The notes under the pieces were generated by a model, which was not told the DNA's origin, made no database searches, and was given only the letters and a program-made list of their open reading frames with translations. Shown piece by piece: positions 1-25,200 of a stretch of DNA of 64,000 bases (position 1 is the stretch's first letter; each line of letters opens with the position of its first letter). A program made the translations under genes and the position numbers. Origin of the DNA: Chondrosia reniformis (taxonomy: Eukaryota > Porifera > Demospongiae > Chondrillida > Chondrillidae); contig OX359202.1 in NCBI GenBank assembly GCA_947172415.1, forward strand, positions 5,008,899-5,072,898, read 5' to 3'.

Positions 1-340
1 TTCAGGCCTCTGAGTGTTACCTGAATAATACATTGGTTTAAGTACATATATTGAACGTGGTCACACTCACTAAACTGTACATACTGTAATGTACTAGTTA
101 AATTTGAAATTGTGCATGAAAGTACTTAGTTCAACCTTAACACAATAGAAGCTTGCTAGATAGCTGAATTAAGCATGCACTTGTCTATTCATAATCATTA
201 CTAGTGAAGAATATCCTGGAATTCACAAATAAACAAAAAAACTTTAGATTGATGCTAAAATTCTATATAATACCCACTCAGTTACATTTGTAGGACAACT
301 TGGAGTGATTGCAGTACAGTATAGGTACAATCAGACGTAC

Positions 341-3300
341 CTCTATTGGCGAAGGGTGCATTAAGATAGCAAAGCTAGTAAGATGTGTACAAGAACATTC
401 TGTATTTCCGTCAGTAACAGTAGATGGTGAACAACCTCCAGTATTCCATGTAATTCCCCTGTATCATAGTTCAAAAATTAGTTTTCAGTAAATATGTCCT
501 TGTTTAAATAAGTAGCATATACGTAAATCATATTTATTTAGAAGGTAACTTACTCAGGATTGCTAGAAGATATGCAGACGGGAGACTGAAGTTTTGTGTC
601 CTACATACACACCAGTAGAAAGGACTCACAATAGCTTCTGCATGACCAAGTCACCCATTTAAAAGTCAAGCAAGTACGTATGGCAATCTGGTACATAATT
701 CTATATAATAACATGGTAATAGAAATGGTTGATTCATTTGCTGATGAAGACCTCTGGATTGAAATATTCAATTTCTGTTAATAATTGTATTGCCAATGCT
801 CAACCATTTCGTTATGAACACAAATAATCATTATCACTTCATAAATATGTACATACATATACATATATAGGGACAATTTCTTTTTAATAATTACAAATGC
901 TTCTCTATTTACCATGTATACTATTAATGAGAATGGAGTCTACGGTTGCCTGACGTAATCAGGTCACTGAACTCACTAGGTGGGAGAGTGATATGGACAC
1001 AGGCTCCAGTAAACTTGATGTGTTAACGTGACAATCATCTGATGTTGAGATGATGTTTACTGATATAACAGCACTATTAATCTTATCCTCAACAGACACT
1101 CTTTCGTCTCTAGCAGAACTGTATAATAAACAGGGCAGATAGAAGGAGGTATTGGCTAATACTGCATGCACATACCATGAATACTGCTTAGGATTGTTAA
1201 TCCGCTACCCTACCCATCGGTTATATTCATACACAGGGTTTCCTTCAGGGGGCTTGAATATGCTGAGAATTCTATTTTACATGTAAATCAATTCAGGCTT
1301 TATAAAAGCTTTAATGTTTCTAGGTTTTCTAGTCCTGTTTCCTGTTTCTTAATCATTAGATAGTTTTAGTGGTGAGTCGATTGTAATTCTGTGTGAAAAT
1401 AGTCCCAAATAGCATCTAATAAAAGGTCCAAAATCAAAATTTCCCAGGGGAGCATGCCCCCAGACACCCTAGTTTGCCACATGCTTTGCACACAGATACG
1501 TACTTGCCACCCCCCCAATAATTCATACCATCCCATTTCCCCCCCCCCCTGGGCAAAAAGCTGAAAGAAACCCTGATATAGTTTATGTACTGTACATACA
1601 GTATGTTTGGCTCTCATAGTGGCCAAGAATACATTTCTACAAACAAACTGTTGAAACCAAATGATTGCTACCATTTGAGATTTATTATATACATTGTCAA
1701 AATTTGGACACAAGTCTGTAATATACGTAGGTGTAATTAGTTGTACACACAATGCATGGTTTACATACCAAAGATTTGACAGAATTCTAGTAGGCTCATT
1801 GGTAGACATATTTCTGACACCATCATCGATGGGCAGTATTCGGTGGAGTCCATTAAAGGACCCTGATAATATTGCTATGTCACACATCGTTAGATTTAGA
1901 ATGCTTGCAGGCAGAGTGACAGTACTAATGTCAGTCTGTATTGTCATCCAATCATTTCCATTTGGATTTTTCCCCGGCAAAGCAACTTGCAACACTGTAT
2001 ATACAATGACCAATAAAAAGTATTGTATCTGATATCACTAATTAAATACAAGGAGTATATAAGAAATAAGTTCAAGAAAGTAAGAATGTTAAGGAATATC
2101 AGTGGCCGATTAAGGGTGGGTGTTTAGGTGCTATAGCACCTAAACACTGAGTCTGAGTTTGTATTAGCCTATTCTTTAGCAAAATACTAGCCTAAAACCT
2201 CATACCTTTTTATGTCACACTCCTATATAACTTTAGCACCTCGCCCCCCATCCCACCTTACATATTTCTAGACCTACCCCTATATACACATCAGGTCACC
2301 ATGTCTGCTCAGTCATAGGCAGTCAGTAGCAGATCCTTTCCACCATGTAGTATTATGTACCACGCTAATAACTGCATGAGATGCTACTACATACCATCCG
2401 TATTTGATTACTATATGCAGTTTATATAAAATTTAAACTTTCTAAGTTAAAAAGGCCCTTGTTGTACTTCACAGGGGGACTTCATATATGTAGTCACTAA
2501 GTCTTTTATGGTAATGGTACATATATCATAAACTGACCGATATGTTCTGTTTCAATTGTCAAAATTCCAGTGTCCGAGTTATTGGCCAGTTCCACTAGTG
2601 CAGCTGTCGCCGCCTCAATTGATGTTAAGATCACGTTCACCTCTCCAGCAGGATCGTCCACATTTGCCCAAGCCTCTTCTAGCTCTTCATCAAGTAGGTA
2701 GCTTGTCAAATTTACCAGGCTCTATGTATTACAGTAACATAATTGAATGTACATATTAACAAATGTAGTTATGCTCTAGTTCTCCTAGACACCAATTATC
2801 AGGTGGGATCACAGAAATGCCTACTATTTAGAATTCAGATCACTTTCTGCCATTAACAGTGTCCCTGACAAGAGGTACCTCATGTGTAGCGGATTTTTGA
2901 AATATACAAATTTATCTATACTAATAGGCATACATACGTACTACATAGACAACATACATACGTACAGAATGTATTAAATTGAAGTGATAAAACCGTAAGA
3001 AATTATAATCAGTCTTAAACATGCATGAAGAGGGAAAAACATGAAAGAAGCAATTGCTGGGAATCGAACCTAGGACAGCTGGTTATGACCAGCAGTGCTC
3101 TTACAATTGCCACAGCAAAGCTCTATTTAGTCTTCATTTACTAATTAGTGGTGATTCTCTTTATCAGAACAAGCTGATAATCAAGACCCAGCCCATTTCC
3201 AGTGGGAGGGGCTATCTTAACCAATGGTCACTGGCAACCATTAAGCATAGGAGAGCTAATTGTATTATGTATATCTTTGGTCATCTGAGTAGATATCTGC

Positions 3301-6294
3301 ATTTAGTAGAGTAGAGTTAAGCATACTTGGACAGCTTCCTCAATATCGTCAGATCCACTGATGTCTTCAAGGAAGCCTGCTGTGTTTCCAATGATGGAGA
3401 CAAGAGAATTAAGATCCACTGTACTAAGCATAGCTCCATCTTCCATTGCACTTGCTAGAGCAGCCACGTTGATGGAAATAATGTCACTCGCATTTAGGTT
3501 AGAAGAATTGAGCTACACAGTAATCAAATATAGTTAAGAGTGACAGAATTCTGGGGTAAACGATAAATATGTATATATGTATGTATATTAAACCAGATGT
3601 TCAGCCATGAGGAATTAAAGTCAAGATTGAAGACAATATGCAATTATATAGAATATCTCAACTTAGATTGTACATACGTATGTACTGTATACAATAATTG
3701 GCTTTAAATTCAATTTAAGTTCAGTAATATGTATTTGACAATTTGGTAAATCCTTTAGATTTCTTTTATCCCATATAAATTAAACAGGAATTTATTGAAA
3801 TGATATTTGCAATTGACTCAAATGGAATCATAATGATTTTACGGCTAGATACTAAATCCAGGACAGTATATTCCAATCACAGTGTATGCACATTACCTTA
3901 ATCAGCAAGCTCATCACTTCTGTAACACAGCTGTTGGTGCCTCCCGGAACCAATCCCTCGCTGCACTCACAGAGGTCATCTGCTCCTTTGACTGCTCCAC
4001 TATAGCAGACACAGCCAATACTGCCATTTACAAAATAAGCTACTGGATCCATGCACTGACAAGGAGAAGAATCAGATGGAGAAGAACCTACATACTCTAA
4101 ACCTGCTGGACAGATACAGTTAAGCGTATCCAGAGAATATACCAGACCCAGAGGACATTCACACTCGGAGGTATCAGAACCAGTAACCAAATTATCTCTA
4201 CATATGCAGCCACTTTCCAACTCATTAAAAGTTTTATTACCTTGGCATACACACCTTTCTAAGGAAGAATCATACTGCATTTCACGATATTTACATACGC
4301 ATGTTTGCAAAACAGGCGAATATATCATGTCTTCAGCACAAAAATGCTTGCATTCCATTTTCTTGCTATCTTCAACAAAGCCATCTGCACAAACACAGTT
4401 GCTTCCATTTAATATTCTGTTTCCAACACATTGGCATTCACTGATAGTTGCATTGTAGAACATGTGACTACTTTCACATAAACAACTGTCAGAAATGGGA
4501 AAAAAGACTAGACCATCAGGACACCCACAATCTCCTTTAGCATCTTCCACCAAGTAATCTTTACATATGCAGTTGGTACCATTGAGTGTTCTGTTTCCAA
4601 CACATTGGCATTCACCAATAGTTGAATTGTAAAACATGTGGCTACTTTCACATAAACAACTGCCAGAAATGGGGAAAAAGACTAGACCATCAGGACACCC
4701 ACAATCTCCTTTAGCATCTTCCACCAAGTTATTTTTACATATGCAGTTGGTACCATTGAGTGTTCTATTATAGTCCTCACAGGTGCAGTTGCCTTGTTCC
4801 TCTATAGTGCCTATTGGACACTCACAGTCATCACCGGCTTCATTCCTCACCAAACTCCCAGCACATTCACACGTGTTTCCTACCAGCACCTCATTCCCCC
4901 CACAGGTAATGGGGACACAAGAATAGTTACCAAATGCATCCATACAAGTGCTTCCAATGGGACAACTAACAGAGAGGCACTCATTCACATTGTTACATGT
5001 AAACCCATCTCCCTCAAACCCAGGATTGCATGAGCAGGTAAACGTGTCCATTGATGTACTGAAGCAAGTAGCATGCTGGTCGCATTCATTTAGGGTTGTG
5101 TTACAGATGCCTGCATGCAAATAACACATATACACATAAAGAGCATCTACAGTACAGAATAATCCAAATTTCAACACTTGCCTTGGCAAGTACTATTGAG
5201 CTCAGAGGATTCTGCAAATTTTAAATCTGTTCCATTCAAATGAGCTAATTCACTAAAACATTGTACATCACCAGGTGCATAAAAAAACATATCCAGGACA
5301 TCTTGAAACCAAATTATGTGGCAGTCACAGTAGACAAAACTTTTGACAGATCTAAAGGGTATGATATTGTTATTGATATACACTAAACACAATCTGCTAT
5401 CATTTACTTACAAATCTGAAAGTGACTCTAAAACAGCTTTCAAATTTATATTTATTGAAAGCGGAACATCATTATCCAGGCTTCTATAACAAAAAAATCA
5501 GAGGACGATTACTTTATTGTATGTACAATAATAATATTACAAGAAATCGAAAATGTTACTTACAAGTCCAGTGCTGCATAGTCACCTGAGTATCCATTAA
5601 AAATTCCAACAGATATGGTCGAAATCTTAGTGTCACCAAGAGTACTAGTTACAAGAAACAAATTATTTAATAAGCTTGAAAATCCACTTGTGGTTATTAG
5701 GGTAAGACGGAGATAAATACTACACACTATAAATAAGGTACACAAAGCGACTCTATATATTTATCTATACTAAGGGCCTGCTAGCTATTGGTGGATTTCT
5801 GGAACTGTGTAATGTTACTACTTACAGTCTTTCCAAAGCGGGCAATCCACTAAAAGATGCTCTTTCAATGTTAGTAATATTTGCACGAATTTGCCTGTAT
5901 ATTATAAATAGAACACTACAAATATTAAATAATTATTCTCTGACCTACGTTGCTTACACTTACAGAGTAACCAAATTTGTAAAGGCCGAAAACGTGTCAG
6001 CCTCGATCCCGTCTTCAAGTATTCCTAAAATAATCCTGTAAACCGGTACGTAAGCCATATCGATGAAAAGCAATTCGGATACAGTCAATCTAGTCATTTA
6101 ACAACTACTTACAACTCTACAACTTCATCTGCGGGACTTTCGAAAAGTAAAGTGGGACTTTTTGCTAGCTCACGGAGGCTGATATTGTTGCAAGTAACAT
6201 GTAGCATTCCAGCGGAGAGATGAACAGTGTTACAAGACGCTTGACTACACTGTGGAACACACAGGAGCAGGAGAACAAGTACACTTCCCTTCAT
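341..6294 (-). CDS. Adhesion GPCR, extracellular part: signal peptide, LRRs, LRRCT, EGF-like array, GAIN, GPS (3' end off window)
   Basis: Exons read on the minus strand: 6113-6294, 5964-6035, 5826-5894, 5564-5644, 5412-5483, 5182-5393, 3897-5110, 3327-3512, 2538-2721, 1769-1994, 977-1161, 554-600, 341-458. The start gives a signal peptide (MKGSVLVLLLLCVPQ). Four in-phase exons of 69-81 bp encode leucine-rich repeats, and 5182-5393 ends in a cysteine-rich LRR cap (FVYCDCHIIWF). The large exon encodes an EGF_CA-like module and then many short Cys-rich EGF-like units. The next exons look like a GAIN domain (TIETEHI / VLQVALPGK / PVSISLSHL). Exons 554-600 and 341-458 encode a GPS with WNTGGC, ECSCTHLTSFAIL and the H-L/T cleavage triad, so self-cleavage is predicted. 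The 7TM should follow to the left. All junctions keep phase except 1769-1994 to 977-1161, which I could not resolve; a small exon may be missing. Family assignment is secure; ligand unknown. Confidence 0.85.
2978..3192 (-). repeat. tRNA-related SINE copy (family A)
   Basis: On the minus strand this has a tRNA-like block with an A-box-like and a B-box-like stretch (the TTCGATTCC type), preceded by a head with two small hairpins. Further copies lie at 20078-20310, 27988-28250, 32862-33095 and 53575-53812, with partial ones elsewhere. It sits in an intron of the adhesion GPCR gene. Confidence 0.75.
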
Positions 6295-6567
6295 TTTGCG
6301 AGCAGACCACGCCCAGGTTAAACCCTTTGCTGCTTGATGAACATGTTTCCGGTGGGCTCGCCGGTGGTTTCAGTAGACTTTTAATAAGCGGCGCAACATA
6401 GAGACCTCGCTAAGCATTCTGACCATACCGTATTTTCCCTGTGCATAAGTCGGTTAGTTGACAATATAGCTTGTAATTCGAAACATAAGCATGGCTAAAC
6501 TACAACCTCAAATTGATACATGTAGTTTATATAAATAATTTATATTTATATAGACAGGATTGTATTC
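6295..6567. promoter_or_regulatory. Head-to-head intergenic promoter region (adhesion GPCR / DGLUCY)
   Basis: Only 273 bp separate the two divergent start codons, so this stretch must hold both 5' UTRs and core promoters. I see no canonical TATA box at a defined distance. The bidirectional promoter is inferred from the arrangement alone. Confidence 0.5.
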
Positions 6568-8903
6568 ATGGCGACCATTCGAGAGGGGGAATTGCTTAGA
6601 CTAGAATTCAGAGAGAGTACCACTTCTCCAACTCCGACAGTGGGCCGGGGAAAGGGTTTGCTCCAAGCCAATATTGGAGTGGTCCCTTCAAAAGTGGCAG
6701 GTGATTTTGAGACGTTTTGTCGGTTAAACTATGGCCCCCTGGCCCTTATCTATAGAAGCCATACTGGTGAGACGGGAGCTCCGAAACTAGCACAAAACTC
6801 AGACATAAGGTAGATCAAGAAATATAGTCTATTAATTAAGATGAAATCACAGACCCTCTCTCTGTGAATGAGAGGATTGGATTGCACCAGTCAGATCCTC
6901 CATACTGTATGCAAAGCTAACAAAAATGAGTCATTCTGTAAGAATTTTGTATGTTGTCCTTTCCTTTGCAACCTAGAACTGACCTGCCTATGTACAATAA
7001 GCTATTGAAAGGAGAGGTAGTGTCCTCTCCTCGGTCCCTGATTGATGAGCCCTGGGAGGACATGGTGACCTTCTATTTTGGCTGCAGCTTTTCATTTGAG
7101 GAAGCCTTGGCTAACAAAGGAATCAAGTCAAGGAATGTCAAAGAAGGTAAAAATGTTTCAATGTATACTACCTCCATTGAGCTGCACCCTGTGGGACTCT
7201 TTGGAGGCAACATGGTCGTCAGCATGCAACCAATGAAGATATCTGATCTGTTGGAAGTGGTCACTATCTCGTCTAGGTTTCCATCATGCCATGGTGGACC
7301 AGTACACATTGGAGACCCAAAGAGGATTGGAATTTTAAATCTTGATGATGTCCCATATGGAGATAGGTCAGAGGTGAAGGAAGGAGAGGTTCCTGTGTTT
7401 TGGGCTTGCGGTGTCACTGCTCTAAAAACACTCACTTCTGCAAGTACGTATGTATGATGTATCAATACACAATTTTTCAACATGCTACCTATATAGTAAA
7501 AGCCTATAGGGAACTAAACCTGGTGAGAACTTTGGATGAAGAACAAGAATTTTCTCCTTTTACTTTTCTCTTATTTTCCACTGAGCCATACAGCTGTTTC
7601 TGGGAGTTCATCAGTGATCCTAGGAATGTTTGTCTTCATCTTGATCCTGTATGCATGCTGATCTCTCTTCTACCACACAATGTTCCACATTACTGATGTC
7701 ATGGAAACTGTACTTTTTTAATTTTAATAGAGTTGGATCGCTGTTTCACTCACAGGCCTGGGCACATGTATATATCTGATATTCCTTCATCTCAGTGGGA
7801 CGGTAATGTTCAGGTGCCACCTTTGGATGTTATTCCAGTCACAGGCACCTTTTACTCTGTGTTGTCATCTGAGGTCCTTAAGAAGCTTACAAGACTAGAG
7901 TCTTTGATATTGAAGGATCCAGGGAAGAGAGGAGTGTCCGATCTCTTCATCAAGGGAGACTTCACAAAGGCTGTATTGGGCCTATCTCATTCTAAGATGA
8001 TTGCCATAACAACGGGATTTCCAGTCTTTTTTGATGAGCTACAGAAAGAGGAAACAGATGGCCTTCCAGGTGCCTTGGCCATGCTACAAGCTCTCACTGC
8101 CAACGGTTCCACAGTACATCTTATATGTGATGACAGGACCGCTGTTCTTACCAAGGGGTGCTTGAAACACTATTGCGCAATAGGGGCCGTTACTCCTGAG
8201 CAGTTTGCCTTGACTAGGGTCCTGGGATACAGTGAAGTGAAAGGGATATTTAAGCCATCTCTGTACGACTGCTTTGTGGCAATAGAGAGAAGTGGAATTG
8301 CAGCTGATGGAAGACACTACACGATGAAAGGAGTGGACGTAAGCTCCCACTGTGATCCGATAGATGATATATATCAAGCATCCAAAGACTATGACGGATG
8401 CATAACCATTGGTATCGGAGATGGTGGGAATGAGTTGGGAATGGGAAAGGTGTACAATAAGGTCGTGGATCACATTGAGAAGGGAGGGTTGATAGGATGC
8501 AAGGTCGCTGCTGATCTGGCTATCCTCAGTGGTGTGTGCAATTGGGCCGGCTGTGCCGTAGCAGCTGGTCTCTATGCAGTCAGCCAGTGTACCCTGCACT
8601 GGAGGTACCGCAACCATGCAATAGGACAGCCAACACCATTAGACCTGCCTCTAGATGCTTTTGTGCCAACAGATGAGCAAGTGAGTGTGCCATGATAAAG
8701 AAATTAGATTTCATCCACCATCAGCTGACTCACTTACATATTCTCAACCTGTTTGATTTTAGACAAGCTCTCTTTTGGGTTTCCTGAATGAACAAGGTGT
8801 GCGAGATGGAAGAACAGGTAATTTGGACAAGTCAGTGGATTCTGTAGCTCTTCAAGACCAGCTGACAGTCATTAAAGAAATTAGAGAACTAGTTAGAAAA
8901 TAG
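6568..8903 (+). CDS. DGLUCY: D-glutamate cyclase (DUF1445 + DUF4392)
   Basis: Exons 6568-6809, 6977-7443, 7731-8680 and 8763-8903 join in phase to 599 residues, close to the roughly 616 of the human protein. The family converts D-glutamate to 5-oxo-D-proline and is mitochondrial in mammals. The N-terminal half is a DUF1445 hydro-lyase-like domain (GVVPSKVAGDFETFCRLNYG, FYFGCSFSFEEAL, GGPVHIGDP, GEVPVFWACGVT). The C-terminal half is DUF4392, with GIGDGGNELGMGK and CNWAGCAVAAGLYA. The ATG at 6568 sits in ATGGCGACC, a good initiation context. It is divergent from the adhesion GPCR and 228 bp upstream of SEC23 on the same strand. Intron 2 holds a family-B repeat. The domains are also found separately in bacteria; the fused form is the animal one. 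Confidence 0.93.
7468..7670 (+). repeat. Dispersed short repeat, family B copy
   Basis: One of about 13 related copies in the window, running from a 'taaaagcctatagggaac'-like start to a 'gttcatcagtgatcctag'-like end. No clear terminal inverted repeats. It lies in DGLUCY intron 2 and opens a spurious reading frame. Confidence 0.75.
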
Positions 8904-9122
8904 AATATTGACAATTTCTTATATTGGACACATTTATTAATAGGCATTTAAATTATACTTTAAACTAATACTGTAAATTGAAAGCTTTGATATACATGTA
9001 CTTAAACAATTGAATACTGGCGCCACCGTATGACGTCAAGGTAAGACGGTCAGTTCCATTTAATGCCCACTCTGCACTCGTGCAGGAGGACATATTGCGC
9101 TTTGTTCCATTTTAATGCGTAA

Positions 9123-22017
<12,895 letters not shown>

Positions 22018-22250
22018 AGCAGTATAGGAGAATTATAAAAATTATTATTGACTCTATAATAGGACTATTTTGTAAAAATTAAGAAAAATTGACATCCAGC
22101 GTGAGTGACGTATTGAGAGATTCCATATAAGGAGAATCGGGGCATAGCGGTAAGTGACGCGTCATCAGCCAAGATTGACCTCTGACCTCATACCAAAGGG
22201 GTAAAAGTGATTTGGGTTGGAGACATTGTCACTGTAGGTAGTCAAAGGAC

Positions 22251-25200
22251 ATGGGAGACGAATCGAAGGAGCTCGAGTGGGCTCTTGTTATCAGTGTGCC
22301 CGCACAACAGATCCAGCGAACTATCTTGGTGACCAGCAATGAGACGATTGGAGCCGTCATGATTAAACTGACCAATCGATTGGGTAAGTTGGCGTCATGT
22401 TCCCCCTACAGACGCCGTAGTCCTTATACGTAAATATTATAGACATATCTAAGGGAATACAATGGCTTATTTGCACGTTTAGAGGAAAACGAAAATACCA
22501 AAGTTATCGAAGTAAAAACTACACATATTTAACTACTCTGTCGTAGTAAGTTGTGGCTACATTTTAAGGATTTTTCCTTTTCTTAATTCCTTTTGGTCAG
22601 ACGTTTATTCTTTTTTGACGTGTCTGGATCGCTGTGGTACGACAGTCTTAATTACCCCAAGCTTCCACTATTGCTCTACCTGCGGTCGAAACACTCCTGT
22701 TTCTGTGTTTGTAGACATTAATACCTCTTTTAAATGGAAACAGTGTCACTTGATTTTGTTACCTGTGACTGTGGCATCAAATAATCAACCTCTATTTGGC
22801 CCCAGCACCGGGGAATAGTGTCTCACACACCTCTATTTGGCCCCAGCACCAGGGAATAGTGTCTCACACACCTCTATTTGGCCCCAGTACCAGGAAATAG
22901 TGTCTCACACACCTCTATTTGGCCCCAGTACCAGGGAAAAGTGTCTCATACACCTCTATTTGGCCCCAGTACCAGGGAACAGTGTCTCACACGCCTCTAT
23001 TTGGCCCCAGCATCTAGAGGGATAGCCCAAGGGCTATTGTGTTAGTTTCCTCAGTTTCCTGACCGAGAGATGTTACTGTAAGAGGATAGCCTTCTGAGGG
23101 TGTTCTCAAGTTATACCTATTACATGTACGTAGGTGTTTATAATATTCTATTTTATGCACCAGAGAATTACAATCTGATTAGGTGGTATTGTGCCCAACC
23201 TATGACAGCAAGGATTTCAGCCATTCAATACACTCACTTGTGGTTTGAATGTATTTGTCAACTCAACTTATTTAAGCTGTATGATATTTGTAGAATGTTA
23301 ATTGTTCCAGAATGAATCCCTTATATAGCATGTACTACTATTTATCCGGCTTCTGTCTGATGATGTATGTGAAATTAATATTCTATTATTCTCTCAATCA
23401 AAGCCATCTATGTATGACTAAATTCCTTACTAGTTGATGTAACTGCACATCATAGGGATATATATATATATCAATTTAGTTAATGTTTCTGTTGCTAAGT
23501 AGTTCAGGTTGAGAAAAATAATGTGTATAGCAGGGTTTCTTTCGGGGGGCGGGGGGGCAATCCCCCCCCCCCTAAAATGACAAATGTTATGTAATGAAGA
23601 TTGGTGCACTAAATACGTATGTTTGCCCCCCTACATTTTTATTTTCATCATCCCCCCCTTGCTAAATGCTCTGAAAGAAACACTGTATTGGTATGTATGT
23701 TATTACTTTTGTATAAATCTGTTGTCAGTGAGTTCAACTGATATACTTGTGGGAAGACTTATTGTGTACATTTTTACATTTCAATCTCAACACTTTGTTG
23801 CCTACAGGCTGCACTATGTCAGTAAGACAATGATTGGCACTGCTATATACATAGCTACATCATCTGTAACATAGAACCTTGTGGTTACGTATGTGGTATA
23901 GCCTCCTCATGCCAGACCTTCTGGGTTGGCCAATCAGATGTGACCTAGCTTATTCAAAATAGACAGCATAATTCATATAGCTAATCATGGGATCTCTTAG
24001 AAAGATTGATACAGTTGTTATCGTAAAAGTATATGCCAAGGACTTAGAAAAGATCAAGAAGAAGACATAGATTTTCTGAGTCACTGATGAAGGATAAAAT
24101 TCCCAGAAACAGCTGTCTCACCCAGTGGAGAAGAAGAAGGAGAAATAAACTCTTGTATCCTCATCCAAAGCTCTCACTAGGTTTAGTTCCCTATAGACCT
24201 TTTACTCTAAAGTAGTTGTAGCATGTAAGAAAATGGTGTGTTAGATTATTGAAAGTCTTAGACCTTGTGATTCTGAATCATAAACAAATAAGGAATGCTT
24301 TCAATTCAAATCTGATCAGTAGCAAAATAATATTGTAAAACAAGACACAAAGAACCAAGACCCTGTTAGGACTGTATGTATGTAATAGTTATACACTCCG
24401 CCCCTAGGCTTTTCACAAGCTTTAGGCGTATACTGAGTTATCGGCAGGATATCACATTGTAGTTTTACAACTGTTGTGGAATATAATTTGCCTAGGTTGC
24501 ACCAGCAACGGAATGTATGTACACTTCTAAAATGTACATACGCTTTAATTTGCTAGTTATATATTGTCACAACATCACTGTTTTTTCATTCCCTGATGAT
24601 GATCCCTGTATAGGTTTTGAAACGTTGGAATATTAAAAAATTTTGATAAATTGTTTAGGCTAGAGACGAATAATTAGCTACATGGAAAACCTACCTAGCC
24701 ACACAGGCCTATTCAAAGATATGTGTATAACTATTATTCCCAGATATCGATTAAAGAGCTGTCTTTAATTTGAGAAGGCCATAGGGGGGGCTATAATGTG
24801 TTACTAACTGATCCTTAGGTATTAATGACAGTTAGATTAGCATGGGGAGTATGAATGTTTGATTTGGAATCCAATATCATACTTTTAGTAGGTGCTACAT
24901 AATGAAGGTGAACAATATACAAGCAGTGTTCAATAAGGCTAATTTGGATGGAAATAGTTTTAAAAGACTTTCCTATTTTAAATATACATATATATTTACC
25001 TGTTCCAGACATTGATTAGCATAAGCTTCCTGCTGATTAAGTCAAATTATGATACGTATGTGCAATATAAACTAAAATCTGTTAGCTTCTACTGAGTTCA
25101 TTTTACTCTTTTTAACATACAAAGAGAGTGAGTAGATTTGATGTGTTTCATTTTATTTCCCGTGTACAGCTGAATCCGATTGGTCAGATTACATCCTCTG

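Noticed and set aside
7073-7483. 136-codon minus-strand ORF inside DGLUCY exon 2
   Set aside because: Antisense shadow of the DUF1445 coding sequence.
8084-8617. 177-codon minus-strand ORF inside DGLUCY
   Set aside because: Antisense shadow of the conserved DUF4392 coding exon.
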